Assembly (NCBI GenBank): GCA_965224215.1
Contig: CBDCYS010000077.1
Location: 111,722-175,721, forward strand
DNA length: 64,000 bases
Direction of reading: 5' to 3'
DNA from: CBDCYS01 sp965224215
GTDB taxonomy: Bacteria > Acidobacteriota > Terriglobia > Bryobacterales > UBA6623
The notes beneath the pieces were generated by a model. The model did no database searches and was not told where the DNA came from. It was given only the letters and a program-made list of their open reading frames with translations. Positions 54,488-64,000 of this stretch are shown here, piece by piece. How positions within the stretch are numbered: position 1 is the stretch's first letter; each line of letters opens with the position of its first letter. The position numbers and the translations under genes are program-made.

Positions 54488-54802
54488 CTAACTCACCTGC
54501 CGCTTGGGAACGTAGGCGCCCTCCTGAAACTTCGAGAAAAAATGGGCTGTCAACGGGTGGAGGACCACTTCACCGGACGGGTCGGCTTCGAGATTTTGCT
54601 GCGCTACGTAGGTTTCGTGATCACTGCCGTGGACCAGGACGCGATACCAAGGTTCGTCTTTGGGCGGGCGAGAGCGCGCCACTTGCTCGTACCATTCCTC
54701 GGTTCCGAGGAAGACCGGGTCCACATCGTAGATGACACCACGGTAGTCGAACAGTCGATGCTGGACCGTCTGCCCGATCGTGAATTTGGCGTGGGAATTC
54801 AT
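54488..54802 (-). CDS. hspQ: heat shock protein HspQ (YccV, hemimethylated-DNA-binding family)
   Basis: A 104-residue YccV-like protein. Features: FTIGQTVQHRLFDYRGVIYD, DVDPVFLGTEEWYEQ, PPKDEPWYRVLV and the AQQNLEADPSGEVVLHP end. In Escherichia coli HspQ modulates Lon proteolysis and was first described as binding hemimethylated oriC. Full length. Located directly downstream of the efflux gene on the same strand, 21 bases after its stop. Confidence 0.92.
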   Translation of the reverse strand: MNSHAKFTIGQTVQHRLFDYRGVIYDVDPVFLGTEEWYEQVARSRPPKDEPWYRVLVHGSDHETYVAQQNLEADPSGEVVLHPLTAHFFSKFQEGAYVPKRQVS

Positions 54803-54823
54803 CTGTCGACCCTCGGCGTCGAC

Positions 54824-57800
54824 TCAGTCGCCTTCGACCGGCTGAACCTCGCCGTGACCGAAAATGCGGCGAAGCATTCGCACCATCCAAGCCTTCAAAT
54901 CAAGAACCAGACTGAACAGGGCCGGTACAAGCACCAGAGTAAACACGGTCGAGATAAGAAGTCCGCCAATGACGACGCTTCCGATTCCGCGGTAAAGCTC
55001 CGCGCCGGCACCCGGAAAGATCACCAAAGGCAGCATCCCGAAAACGCTGGTCAGCACGCTCATGAAAATCGGCCGGATGCGATTTCGAGTGGATTCGCGG
55101 ATGGCTTCGCGCGGATCCATGTTTTCATTCCGAATATGGTTGAGAGACTGGTGGACCAGCAGGATGGCATTGTTGACGACGGTTCCCACCAAAATGAAAA
55201 ACCCCAGCATCGTCAGTATGTCGAGTGGCTGGTAGGTAAACCGGTTCATGACGCTGAGTCCGAGCAGGCCACCGAATCCAGCCAGCGGTACGCTGAAAAG
55301 GATCACGAGAGGGTAGGCAAAGCTCTGGAATAGCGCTGCCATGAGCAGGTAGGTGATCACCAGCGCGAGCAGGAGATTCCACTGCAAGGCGTCCCAGGTC
55401 TGGGTCAGCTTGTCGGCTTCACCGCGCGGGATGATGCGGTATATGCCGCTGAGAACGCCTTCTTCCGAAAGCGGCCGGATGATCTTGGCCTCGATTTGCT
55501 CCATCGTTGTTTGCAGCGGGACGCCCTGGGGCGGAGTCAACCGGATCGTGCTGGCGCTCGCGATGCCCGATCTGAACCGGCGAAGTCGTCAGCTCCACTT
55601 TCGCCAGCGCGTCCAGCGTGACCAGGCGGCCGCCCGGGACGGCGACCGGCAGTTGGGCCAAGTCATGCGTACGATGACGGCGATCCCCTTCGACGATGAG
55701 CTTCAGATCAATTCTCTTGCCTTGCCATTGGTAGTCGGAAACCTTGGCTCCATCGACGAGCGCATTAACGGCCAGACCCAGGTCGCGCCCGCTCACCCCT
55801 AACTCGGCGCTGCGCAGGCGGTTCGGAACGATGCGCAGTTCCGGTTTGCCGCGGTCAATCCCGCCGAGGGGTTGCGCCTGAGCCTCCGGCAACTCCTGTT
55901 GCAATCGGGCAAGCGTGACTCCGCCGATCTCCTGCAGCCGATCGAAGTCCGGTCCGACGATATCGAGGTTGATGAAGCCGGCGTCCCGGCCGCTTTGAAA
56001 CAAGTTGAATGGGCGGAAAGCACCCAGAGCGGCCGGAATCTTGCTGATGGCCGAGCGGAAAACCGGTACCAGCTCAGCGACGCGGAGGGGGTCCTTTGCC
56101 CCTCCGCCAGCGAACATAAAGTTCCCAAAAGCAACCATGAAAGCCCGAGAAATGCCGCCACCGGGACAGTTCTCGTCCGACTCATCGCAGTCGTAAGCCG
56201 GTTGAAGGGTTTCAAAGTAGCCGTGCCGCAGGCTCGCCGCCTCGGCCAGGCTGTAGTTCGACGGCAGGATCACCTGGCCGAAGACAAAGTTGACATTGCC
56301 GGCGGGCAAGTATTCCACGGCGGGAATCAAACGAACGGCCCCCAGGATCGCCGCCACCGTGAAGACAGCGGCCACGGCCAGCCGGCGGATCGTTCCGCCG
56401 CAAATCCAATACACAAGATCAGCAACTCGACCGCTGAACGAACCGAAGAAGCCGAACGCTTTCTTCCCTCGCGCCGGCGCTTCGGCGCTTGTGGACCTGC
56501 CCCCGCCCAGCATCTTGGCCGACATCGCCGGGATCACGGTAATCGCCACGATCATGCTGAGAATTACCGCTCCGCTGATGGCGATCGCGATATCGCGGAA
56601 GAGCTGGCCGGCCTCCTCAATGAAGATCACCGGCAGGAAGACAGCCACCGTCGTCAGAGTACTGGCCAGGATTGCGCCCCAAACCTCGCGCGCACCGTCG
56701 AAAGCCGCTTTCGCCCTCGACTTGCCCATCTGGCGGTGGCGGTAGATGTTCTCCAGAGCCACGATCGAATTGTCGACGACCATGCCGATGGCGAACGCCA
56801 GCCCGGCCAGGCTGATCACATTCAAAGTTCGGCCGGTAAGGCTCATGACGAGAAATGTCCCGATCACGCTGATGGGCATGGCGAGGGCGATGATCAGGGT
56901 GCTGGTGAAGCTTCGCAGGAACAGCAAAAGCACCACCACGGCCAGCCCCGCTCCGATGTAAACGCTCTGCTGCAGGAGGCTGATCGCGCTCTCGATGTAT
57001 TCGGTGGCGTCGAACATCTGAACGATCCGGAGGTTCCGCGGCTCCAGCACCTGACGGTTCAAGCGGGCGGCGGCTTCCTTGACCCCCACCATGACCTGCA
57101 TGAGGTTCTCGTTAGGCGCCTTGACGATGCTGAAGAAGAAAATTTCTTGTCCGTTGAAGTAGCCCTGGACGCGCTTCTTCTCGAATCCCAGGCGGGCATG
57201 GCCGAGATCGCGCGCAAAGATCGGCACGTCGTTTTGGTAAGCGACGACGACACTTTCCACATCTCCGGCGGTGGTGTATTCGGCCGAAGTCCGAACGGTG
57301 TAGTTGCCTTTGCCCTCGTCAAAATCCCCACCGCTGACGTTTGCGTTTTCACGATCCAAGGCGTTGGCGAGCTGGCTGATTGTAATCTTGCGCGCCGCCA
57401 GCTTGACCGGGTCGGCCAAGAACTGCATCTCATGCCGCTGGCCGCTGAAAGCATTGACCGCCGCGACGCCAGGCACGCGTTCGAACTCCGGGGCGACAAC
57501 GTCGTCGACGAAGTCGCGCTCGTAGGAAACCGGTCCCTGCGCAGCATCGCGATCGATGTGCATCATCAAGAAAAAGGCGATAAATTCCGTGTCTGCGCCG
57601 GTTGCACGAACCGCTGGCTTCAGGGCGTCGTCGGGGTAGCGGGGCACTTGCTCCAGACGGTTCGAGACGTCAAGCAGGGCGGTGTCGGTATCCGTCCCGA
57701 TCTTGAAGGTCATCAAGATTTGCCCCTGGCCCGCCGAGCTGGTGCTCTCGATGCTTTCGAGACCCTCGAGCGCCTTGAGCTGGTCCTCCTGTTCCTGGAC

Positions 57801-57989
57801 GATTTGGCGTTCGACTTCGAGGGGCAGCGCGCCCGGCCATTGAGTCGTGACGTTAATCTGCGGCTTGTCGACAGTCGGTGTCAATTGGATCGGGATGCGG
57901 TAAATCGCAAGACCGCCGAACAACGCCAGCAGGATGACCCCCACGGCGGTGGTGACTGGATACTGAATCGAGTCCTGAATGATCTTCAT
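54824..57989 (-). pseudogene. RND efflux pump inner-membrane gene with a one-base frameshift
   Basis: About 1,054 residues if repaired. An AcrB/MexB-type proton-driven pump: first helix after MKIIQDSIQYPV, the proton-relay helix with FAIGMVVDNSIVALENI (Asp-Asn at about 400), and the docking region. The frame breaks at about 55559, where one extra C follows VQIGHRER. The last third continues in another frame (STIRLTPPQGVPL, AGFGGLLGLSV, FGMLPLVIFPGAG) to 54824. It starts with ATG 57989 overlapping the adaptor stop by 4 bases. The operon has no outer-membrane factor gene here. Confidence 0.85.
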
Positions 57990-59068
57990 GGCGCGGGGTA
58001 CTCCCGTGCCGCGGGCCGCACCGTTTGCCCGGGCCGCACGCGTTCATTGCCGCGAGTGATAACACGCTCGCCGGGCTGCAACTCACCCTGGGCTTCGACC
58101 CATTGACCGACACCCTCGCCGATCACAACGGCAACCTGCTTGACCGTATCGTCGGGCTGCAGGGCGAAAATAATCCAGCCATTCCCTTCACTCACGAGTG
58201 CATCCTTGGGAACGATCGTCGCCTGGCGGGGACTTGCCGGCGCCAGGGTCACCGTCGCCGTCATGCCCGTGCGAACGCGGCCACCGCCGGAAGGCACCCT
58301 GATTTTCACGGGAAAGGTGCGGGCGGCGGGATCGGCTTCCGGCACGATCACCGAAACTTTGCCCGCCAACGGCTGCGTGGGATAGGCGTCGAGTTTGACA
58401 CTGGCTGATTGGCCTAGTCGCACTCTGCCGATGTGAACTTCCGGAACCTCGATGGCCACTTCGAGCTCCTCCAAAGAAAGCAACGTGACCACGGCCGCAC
58501 CTTCCTGGACCCATTGACCGATCTCGGTCAACTTTGCGGTGACCGCGCCGTCGAACGGGGCGAGGATGACGCTCTGGCGCAACTGCAGTTCCAGCTCGTC
58601 GATGGACGCCTGCAAGGAGACGCGGCGCGCCTCGAGGGCCTCCTGTTCGAAGCGGGCGTTATCGAGTTGTTCGTCGCTGATTAACTCGCCCTGAAAAAGG
58701 GCCTGGGCGCGGCGGTGCCGCGATTCCGCCGAGCGCAGGCGCGTTTCCGCCTCGATGACGTCGGCCTCGAGAGTTTTCTTGCGCGTATCCAGCGAGGCGG
58801 TATCCAGCTCGGCCAGCTTTTGGTCTCACTTGACTCGATCTCCCTCGCGGACGAGCAGTTTCACAACGAGCCCCTCCACCTGGGTTGCCACGTCGGCTCG
58901 CCGCAACGCCTCGACACTACCGGGAAGCTCCAGACTGGCTCCGAGTGAGTAAGACTGCGCTTCGGTGAATTCGACGGGAGGAGCGGGGCGAGCGCCGCCA
59001 GGAGGGCCCTGCGCAAGTAGGAGACCCGGCGAAGCTGCAAGCGCCAGCACGGCCGCGAACCGTTTCAT
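57986..59068 (-). pseudogene. RND efflux adaptor (membrane fusion protein) gene with an in-frame TGA
   Basis: About 360 residues if read through. From ATG 59068 a signal peptide (MKRFAAVLALAASPGLLLA) and the first half of the lipoyl domain (VATQVEGLVVKLLVREGDRV) lead to TGA at 58826-58828. The same frame then continues DQKLAELDTASLDTRKKTLE, the alpha-hairpin, ILAPFDGAVTAKLTEIGQWV and the beta-barrel (RIRVPSGGGRVRTGMTATV) to 57986. A CGA to TGA change would explain it (GDRVK-R-DQKL). It is the partner of the pump gene, with which it overlaps by 4 bases. Confidence 0.85.
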
Positions 59069-59451
59069 TGCTAACCCGGATCCGCCTGACGGAGCTGCCG
59101 CTTCGCGAGGACCAGCCCAAGGACCAGCCCAACGCAAAGCCTCGGACGCGGCTGAATTGTTGTGAGTTCTCAACACGGCATCCACAAGTTCACAATCGTT
59201 CATTCACTGCACGTTACCCTAGAGGCAATCTGTCACGCGGAGAGGTTGGCTCAAAACAGCGAGTAGAACCTTATCTTTGGATTGTCCGGTTGAATCACCC
59301 CGAGGGATGACCCCAAGGACCGAGGCCAGAGCCTACAATCATTGTATAGAAAGAAACAGAGAGAACCGCTATTGCGTGGACGCTTTCCGGCGGCCCCAAG
59401 TAGACTAAACCAATGCGCGGGCAGCGTGGACGCCCCGCTTCGAGAGGTGGA
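59069..59451. other. 383-bp divergent intergenic region
   Basis: Lies between the minus-strand efflux operon and the plus-strand TPR gene and should hold both promoters. It has AT-rich stretches near 59190-59300 but no recognisable regulator site. A minus-strand frame extends the adaptor upstream to 59203 without family similarity. Confidence 0.4.
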
Positions 59452-61074
59452 ATGAGACTTGAGCGAACCCGGGCTGCGCTGCTGGGCTGGTTGCTAGCCG
59501 TCGGTGGGAATTGCTTCTCTCTCGCGGCCCAGACCAATCAGCTCGACAGCGACATACGTTTATTCACGGTCCTGACAGCCATCAATCTGGCAGGTTATGA
59601 CGATGGACTGGGTTCCCCCTCCGACAGCCCTGTTCGTCAGACTGTCCGTGATGACCTGAAAGATTTTCAAGGGTCCAGCCTGCTGTTACTTAAGAATTTC
59701 TACGCGCAAAACAAGAGTAGCGACGCGGGGCAGAATCTCTCCCAGTACGTTTCTTTCGCGCTGATCAGCGAGGGGCCTCCGACATTCGAGCTCAAAGCCG
59801 AATTGCCGACTGATTTACCTCCCGACGTGCGGCGTCTGCGCGCGTTCAGCTCGATTCTGGGTGAGTTTTATCAACAAGCACCGATCGAAAAACTTTGGAG
59901 CAAATACCAGAGTGCCTTCGAAGCGGAGATCGGGCGATATCAGGAATCTCTGATCCAGGCGCTTTACGAAGCAGGGGGTTATTTGAGGGTCTCGCCCAGC
60001 AGCCGCCAGGTGCAGAGCTTCCAGGTGCTTTTCGATTTACTTGGGGCGGCCAACAACATCAACACGCGCGGCTACGAGGGGAAGGTCTACGTCGTGGTTC
60101 ACCCCTCCAAAGAACCGCGAGTGGAGGAAATACGCAGCGCTTTTCTGATCCACGTACTGGACCCGCTGGCGGTGCGCTACGCGGAGGATATCGCCAAGAA
60201 AGATGTGCTGTCTCGCTTCGCGATGTTTGCGCCCGCGCTTCACGAGGTTTACAAGACGAACTTCCAGTTGCTCGTCTCCAAATGTTTGGTTCGAGCGGTA
60301 GAAGCACGGCTGAGCCACGCGCCTCTCGCCAAACGCGAGGCCCAGGTTGAGCAGGACCTGCGCGAAGGGCTAATCTTGACTCCTTACTTCTACGAAAGTT
60401 TGGCCGCTTACGAAAAGCAAGGGCAGGATTTGCGGCGCTACTACCCCGAGCTGATCAAGGGCATCGATCTCAAGGCCGAAGCCGCCCGTCTGCAAGACGT
60501 GAAGTTCGCCGAGGCGCCGGCTCAGCCTGCCGCGCCCGTGCAACTAGTGGTCCCTCAGGTTAGCGAGGCCGAGTTGTTGCTGCGGGAAGCAGAGATGCTC
60601 TTCCGTTCCGAGAAAGTTGACGAGGCGCGGAAGAAGTTCGAAGAAGCCCTGGCCAAGGGTGGCGGACGCAATGCTGACGCCAGTTACGGACTGGCCCGCG
60701 TGGTGATCTCGCAAGGGGACGCCGATCTGGGCCGAGTCCTATTCAATCAAGCATTGGAGTCGGAGCCCGATCCGTATGTTCGCGCGATGTCTCACGTCTA
60801 CGTTGCGAGAATCTCGGATGTCATGGGACTACGAGACCAGGCGATTGAGCACTATCAGCTCGCGCTGGCCGTGCAAGGCATGCCGGATCGCGCCCGGGAT
60901 CTAGCTCAGAAAGGGCTGGATGAGGCTTTCGCAAGCCCCCGTCAGCAACAACAGCTAGAGGAGCCGGAAGCCGAAACCGGGGACCTCGAAGATCATAACG
61001 AAGACCTCAAAGAAGATGAAGATGATGATGAAGACGAAAACGACGTGCCCGACGGAGTTCAAGCGAAACCTTAG
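59452..61074 (+). CDS. exported TPR-containing protein, acidobacterial type
   Basis: A 540-residue protein with a signal peptide (AALLGWLLAVGGNCFSLAA). Residues about 30-350 form a conserved-looking alpha-helical region without recognised motifs (FTVLTAINLAGYDDG near its start). A TPR domain follows at about 395-495 (AEMLFRSEKVDEARKKFEEA, GLRDQAIEHYQLAL). The C-terminus is an acidic tail (DLKEDEDDDEDENDVP). GAGG before ATG 59452 decides the start; 59413 is an upstream alternative. The function is unknown; TPRs suggest a periplasmic scaffold. Confidence 0.78.
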   Translation: MRLERTRAALLGWLLAVGGNCFSLAAQTNQLDSDIRLFTVLTAINLAGYDDGLGSPSDSPVRQTVRDDLKDFQGSSLLLLKNFYAQNKSSDAGQNLSQYVSFALISEGPPTFELKAELPTDLPPDVRRLRAFSSILGEFYQQAPIEKLWSKYQSAFEAEIGRYQESLIQALYEAGGYLRVSPSSRQVQSFQVLFDLLGAANNINTRGYEGKVYVVVHPSKEPRVEEIRSAFLIHVLDPLAVRYAEDIAKKDVLSRFAMFAPALHEVYKTNFQLLVSKCLVRAVEARLSHAPLAKREAQVEQDLREGLILTPYFYESLAAYEKQGQDLRRYYPELIKGIDLKAEAARLQDVKFAEAPAQPAAPVQLVVPQVSEAELLLREAEMLFRSEKVDEARKKFEEALAKGGGRNADASYGLARVVISQGDADLGRVLFNQALESEPDPYVRAMSHVYVARISDVMGLRDQAIEHYQLALAVQGMPDRARDLAQKGLDEAFASPRQQQQLEEPEAETGDLEDHNEDLKEDEDDDEDENDVPDGVQAKP

Positions 61075-61249
61075 AATCCCTTGTTGCGTCGTTCAAGGCG
61101 TGCCCCAGATCGGTCGGTAAGGCCTCTGGTTGCCTTGCGGACGGATTGCGGGAGGCTCGACGGCCACCTGACTTGCGAACGGACGATCCGAAAATGGTAT
61201 TTTGTAGAGGTATCCAATACACGCTCGAGAAATTACGCTGGAGAACGTA

Positions 61250-62134
61250 ATGACGAAAACGATCTTAAGGGTTGCTATGGTTTTGGCGTTGTGCACGCCG
61301 CTCTTCGCCCAGCAGGCCAACTCCAAGCCCAAATCACAGGCAGAAGTCGACGTTTTGATGGCGATTCAAGACGCCAAAGACCCCGACGTGCGGATCGAGG
61401 CCATTCATAATTTGCTGACGACGTTCAAGAACACCGAGTTCCAGGAGTTCGCCAGCTTCATGATGATGCTTTCCTATCAGCAGAAGAATGACTTTGAGAT
61501 GATGCTGCTCTATGGCCAAAAGACTCTCGAAATCAATCCTAACAATATCGACACGCTGCTTTCGTTGGGATACGCCATTCCAGCGCGCACCGGTGAATTC
61601 GATCTCGACAAAGAAGAGAAGCTTGCCAAAGCGGAAGATTTCGCCAAGCGCGCGCTGATCGCGATCCCCACCCTGGAAAACACAAACGCGGATGTCACCC
61701 CCGAAGCATGGCTGGTTGCGAAAAAGAACTACATGTCACAAGCACATGACTCGCTGGGACTCGTGGCGATGAGGAGAAAAGATTTTTCGGCCGCGGAAAC
61801 CTCACTCCGCAAGTCGCTGGAGGTCGCCGCAGAACAGGGCGCGTCAACGTTCTATCACTTGGGGACCACGCTGAAAGAGCAAGGCCGGTTGGACGAAGCT
61901 CTGGAGATGGCCGACAAGTCGACTGCAGCCGGGGGAGTGATGACCGGTGGTGATCAAGACTTGGCGAAAGTCTTGAAAGCTCAAATCATCAAAGCAAAAG
62001 CGGCCGCGATGATGAAGAAGTCGAAACCGGCGGCGCCAGCCCCTGCAGCCGAGGCGCCGGCCCCTGCAGCCGAAGCGCCGACCCCTGCTGCCGAGGCGAC
62101 TGCCCCCGAAGCCGAGGCCGTCAAACAGCCTTGA
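61250..62134 (+). CDS. exported TPR protein with an alanine/proline-rich tail
   Basis: A 294-residue protein. Signal peptide 1-20 (ILRVAMVLALCTPLFAQQ). Two TPR-like pairs (about 70-110, YGQKTLEINPNNIDTLLSLG; about 165-235, AETSLRKSLEVAAEQGASTF). The last 40 residues consist of repeats of PAPAAEA/PTPAAEA (about 263-290), a likely disordered spacer. It is preceded by its own promoter region (about 175 bases) and lies near the other TPR protein, so the two may act together. Confidence 0.8.
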   Translation: MTKTILRVAMVLALCTPLFAQQANSKPKSQAEVDVLMAIQDAKDPDVRIEAIHNLLTTFKNTEFQEFASFMMMLSYQQKNDFEMMLLYGQKTLEINPNNIDTLLSLGYAIPARTGEFDLDKEEKLAKAEDFAKRALIAIPTLENTNADVTPEAWLVAKKNYMSQAHDSLGLVAMRRKDFSAAETSLRKSLEVAAEQGASTFYHLGTTLKEQGRLDEALEMADKSTAAGGVMTGGDQDLAKVLKAQIIKAKAAAMMKKSKPAAPAPAAEAPAPAAEAPTPAAEATAPEAEAVKQP

Positions 62135-62303
62135 TTTCGCCCGGCTGGGCCCACCCGCGTTCAGTCCGCAGGCGATCCACGGACGAAACGGTGCCACGCG
62201 GCCGGCGAATACTCGATACCTACTCGGAAGGCGGCCTCCCGGCGCAATTCCGCTGTTCGTTCGATGAGCAGTGCGCTTCCCTGCTCGGACGGACTGTCCT
62301 TCG

Positions 62304-63065
62304 ATGAATGCTAAGTTCGATTCTCTGGAGCAACGTATTGGCTACCGGTTTCGCAACCGCGAGTTGCTGGAGCAATCGCTGACCCATCGCTCTCACACTC
62401 AAACGCCCCGCGAGGTCGACACGAATAACGAGCGGCTGGAGTTCTTGGGCGACTCCGTTTTAGGCCTGGTGGCGAGCCAGCGCCTGATAGAGCGCTTTCC
62501 GGAACTGCCGGAAGGCCAACTCACCAGATTGAAAGCGTCTTTGGTTTGCGCCGATCATTTGGTGGATATGGCGCGCCGGCTGAAGATCGGCGCGTGTCTG
62601 CGGATTGGGCGCGGCGAGGAAATCAGCGGCGGGCGCAACAAGAAGGGCCTGCTGGAGGACGCGCTGGAGGCCCTGATCGCCGCGATCTATCTGGACGGCG
62701 GCTTGGAAGCAGCAAGCAGTTTCCTGAACCGGACGGTCTTGAGCGCGACGGCGCTCGAAGCGGCAAGAGACAACTCAACGATCGACAACTACAAGTCCGA
62801 GCTGCAGGAGTACCTCCAAGCCCGCGCCATGCCGCCACCGACATATGAGGTCGTCGAGGAGGCCGGCCCTTCGCATCGAAAGACCTTCACCATGGAGGTT
62901 CGAGTTCACGGGATAGCGACGCGTGGCGAGGGTGAGTCGAAGAAATCGGCCGAGCAGAAAGCCGCTCAGTTGGCGTTGGAGCGCCTGTTGCGGCCTAACG
63001 ATGGCGATTCCGCCGGAAACGCCGGCGATCAGACGAACGAAACCGGAGCTTCACCGGCTTCGTAA
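62304..63065 (+). CDS. rnc: ribonuclease III
   Basis: A 253-residue double-strand-specific RNase that processes rRNA precursors. The signature NERLEFLGDSVLGLV (about 42-56) and second acidic block LLEDALEALIAAIYLDGG (about 118-135) supply the Mg2+ ligands. A dsRNA-binding domain (about 162-230) has DYKSELQEYLQ-type start (here NYKSELQEYL) and GESKKSAEQKAAQLAL. The last 20 residues are low complexity. Start 62304 (MNAKFDSLEQ) is chosen over 62271 because conservation begins there. Confidence 0.95.
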   Translation: MNAKFDSLEQRIGYRFRNRELLEQSLTHRSHTQTPREVDTNNERLEFLGDSVLGLVASQRLIERFPELPEGQLTRLKASLVCADHLVDMARRLKIGACLRIGRGEEISGGRNKKGLLEDALEALIAAIYLDGGLEAASSFLNRTVLSATALEAARDNSTIDNYKSELQEYLQARAMPPPTYEVVEEAGPSHRKTFTMEVRVHGIATRGEGESKKSAEQKAAQLALERLLRPNDGDSAGNAGDQTNETGASPAS

Positions 63066-63148
63066 GATATTGTGTGGCATCCACCCGGCAATTCCGCTTG
63101 GCCGTTGTGGCGGCGCCGGACCAAAAGCAATCCGTCATCCGAGTCCTA

Positions 63149-63727
63149 ATGATAAGAATCCTCAAACTCGCGGCATTTGTTTCCTTGCTAACCGGCGCCG
63201 GGCTGCTGGCCGCCGCAACGTCTCCGGAGAACGGACGCACGGCTCGGGCCAAGCTGGATCGCATCAGCTCCGAAAAACTAGAAAAGGGCGAGTCGGTCAC
63301 CTTGACCGCGGAAGAGATCAATTCTTTCCTGCGATACGATTCGGAACTTGATATTCCGGAAGGGGTCGATGACCTGGAAGTCAGCCTGGATAAGGATCGG
63401 GGCGAGGTTCGAGCGCGCGTCGACATGTCAAAGATGCAGTCGCCAGCAGGCGGGAGCGCCGGATTCCTCATTCAAATGCTCCTGAGCGGGGAGAGAAACG
63501 TGCGTGCTTTCTGCCACTACGAATCCGCGCAAGGTGAAGGCACCATCGTTGTGGAGTCGGTAGAAATCGACGGCACGCGTATCAGCGGTTCGATCCTTGA
63601 CTTGCTGATCTCAAGCTATGTGGTCCCGAATGTTCCTGGGTTTGAACCCGGCAAACCGATGCCCCTGCCACACAATCTTCGCGAAATCCGGCTGGAGCCG
63701 GGCCGCTTTGTGGTCACCTCGAATTGA
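63149..63727 (+). CDS. exported protein of unknown function
   Basis: A 192-residue protein with signal peptide (ILKLAAFVSLLTGAGLLAA). The mature part has LTAEEINSFLRYDSELDIPE and VDDLEVSLDKDRGEVRARVDM, a pattern seen in exported proteins that pair a helix (EINxxL) with a beta meander, ending LREIRLEPGRFVVTSN. No catalytic residues are evident. It starts 83 bases after rnc and may share its transcript. Confidence 0.7.
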   Translation: MIRILKLAAFVSLLTGAGLLAAATSPENGRTARAKLDRISSEKLEKGESVTLTAEEINSFLRYDSELDIPEGVDDLEVSLDKDRGEVRARVDMSKMQSPAGGSAGFLIQMLLSGERNVRAFCHYESAQGEGTIVVESVEIDGTRISGSILDLLISSYVVPNVPGFEPGKPMPLPHNLREIRLEPGRFVVTSN

Positions 63728-63782
63728 TGGCGCCAAGCAGGGCGGCGGTGTTCGATCGCTGGGAACCGCGGAGCGCCCGCCA

Positions 63783-64000
63783 TCAAGAAACCACGTTCAC
63801 CGGGCCCCCCGCTACGAATGCCTCAACGTTCGCGATGCTGAGGTCAAGCAAGCGCTGGACCGCATCCTCGGTTCCCCAGGCCACGTGGGGGCTCACAAAG
63901 ATCTTCGGGTGCGAGAGCAGCGGATCGCCGGTTTCCGGAGGCTCACGGAGAAACACGTCGAATCCCGCTCCCGCGAGCTGGCCTCGGTCGAGGGCCGCGA
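63783..64000 (-). CDS. D-isomer specific 2-hydroxyacid dehydrogenase, C-terminal part only
   Basis: The last 72 codons of an NAD-dependent dehydrogenase, truncated by the right edge. GAGFDVFLREPPETGDPLL contains the catalytic Glu (REPP) and VSPHVAWGTEDAV contains the catalytic His (SPHVAWGT), both typical of the family (glycerate/hydroxypyruvate reductase-like). It ends with TGA at 63783-63785. The substrate cannot be told from this fragment. Confidence 0.85.
   Translation of the reverse strand, partial: AALDRGQLAGAGFDVFLREPPETGDPLLSHPKIFVSPHVAWGTEDAVQRLLDLSIANVEAFVAGGPVNVVS

Noticed and set aside
55872..58106. 744-codon open frame on the plus strand
   Set aside because: It is the antisense of the RND pump coding region. 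The minus strand shows clear RND motifs, while the plus translation is His/Arg/Asp-rich without any domain, a common artefact of GC-rich genes.
58826..58828. General TGA reassignment, since two conserved frames contain TGA
   Set aside because: Many intact genes in the window terminate at TGA at the expected length, and a third interrupted frame uses TAG.

Overview
This 64 kb, GC-rich, gene-dense stretch looks like chromosome from a member of the Acidobacteriota, most likely the Solibacter/Bryobacter group. The strongest marker is a C-terminal domain of the TIGR03437 type (Solibacter-style) in the secreted metzincin at 27910-30027. An Oar-like outer-membrane barrel, a PQQ dehydrogenase with its cytochrome, a DUF1080 protein and GC-rich intergenic palindromes fit this. 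No rRNA, tRNA or CRISPR array was seen. A TRAP solute-binding protein gene is cut at the left edge and a 2-hydroxyacid dehydrogenase gene at the right edge.

Layout. 1-2.3 kb: TRAP binding protein, small secreted protein, rhodanese, adenosine-specific kinase. 2.3-3.4 kb: gene-less and rich in hairpins and short repeats. 3.4-7.5 kb: a minus-strand operon of a broken catalase-like gene, a two-repeat membrane protein and a Dyp-type peroxidase. 8-10.4 kb: an octaheme cytochrome c with HEAT and TPR repeats. 10.9-14.2 kb: a small membrane-protein gene split by an internally deleted IS1380-family element, which is itself split by an IS1595-family and an ISL3-family element; all target duplications are still readable. 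14.4-24.7 kb: MpaB/Lcp-like oxygenase, a VWA protein - histidine kinase - response regulator operon, an orphan groES, a ROK/HAD/PfkB sugar-phosphate group, a BI-1 family protein and an esterase. 24.9-30 kb: two divergent zinc metalloprotease genes with a complete IS1380 copy inserted between them. 30-38.8 kb: CDGSH protein, desaturase, PQQ dehydrogenase plus cytochrome c, DUF1080 protein, Tat-exported dehalogenase, infA, Uma2 nuclease and a MocA-type oxidoreductase.

38.9-49.8 kb: two related small exported proteins (one with a nonsense codon), a TgpA-like transglutaminase, rimO, a 35-bp-stem hairpin, yacG-pgpA-NHL protein-cinA, and an MgtE_N/CBS protein next to an NRAMP-family transporter whose metal-site residues suggest magnesium. 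49.8-64 kb: Oar-like barrel, a frameshifted IS110 transposase, hspQ, an RND efflux pair with both genes disrupted, two TPR proteins, rnc, and an exported protein of unknown function.

Eight reading frames are interrupted: five by single-base indels (7161-7164, about 16897, about 22237, about 53446, about 55559) and three by in-frame stops (6505-6507, 39753-39755, 58826-58828). These are either sequencing errors or real decay. Only the reads or a close relative can tell them apart.
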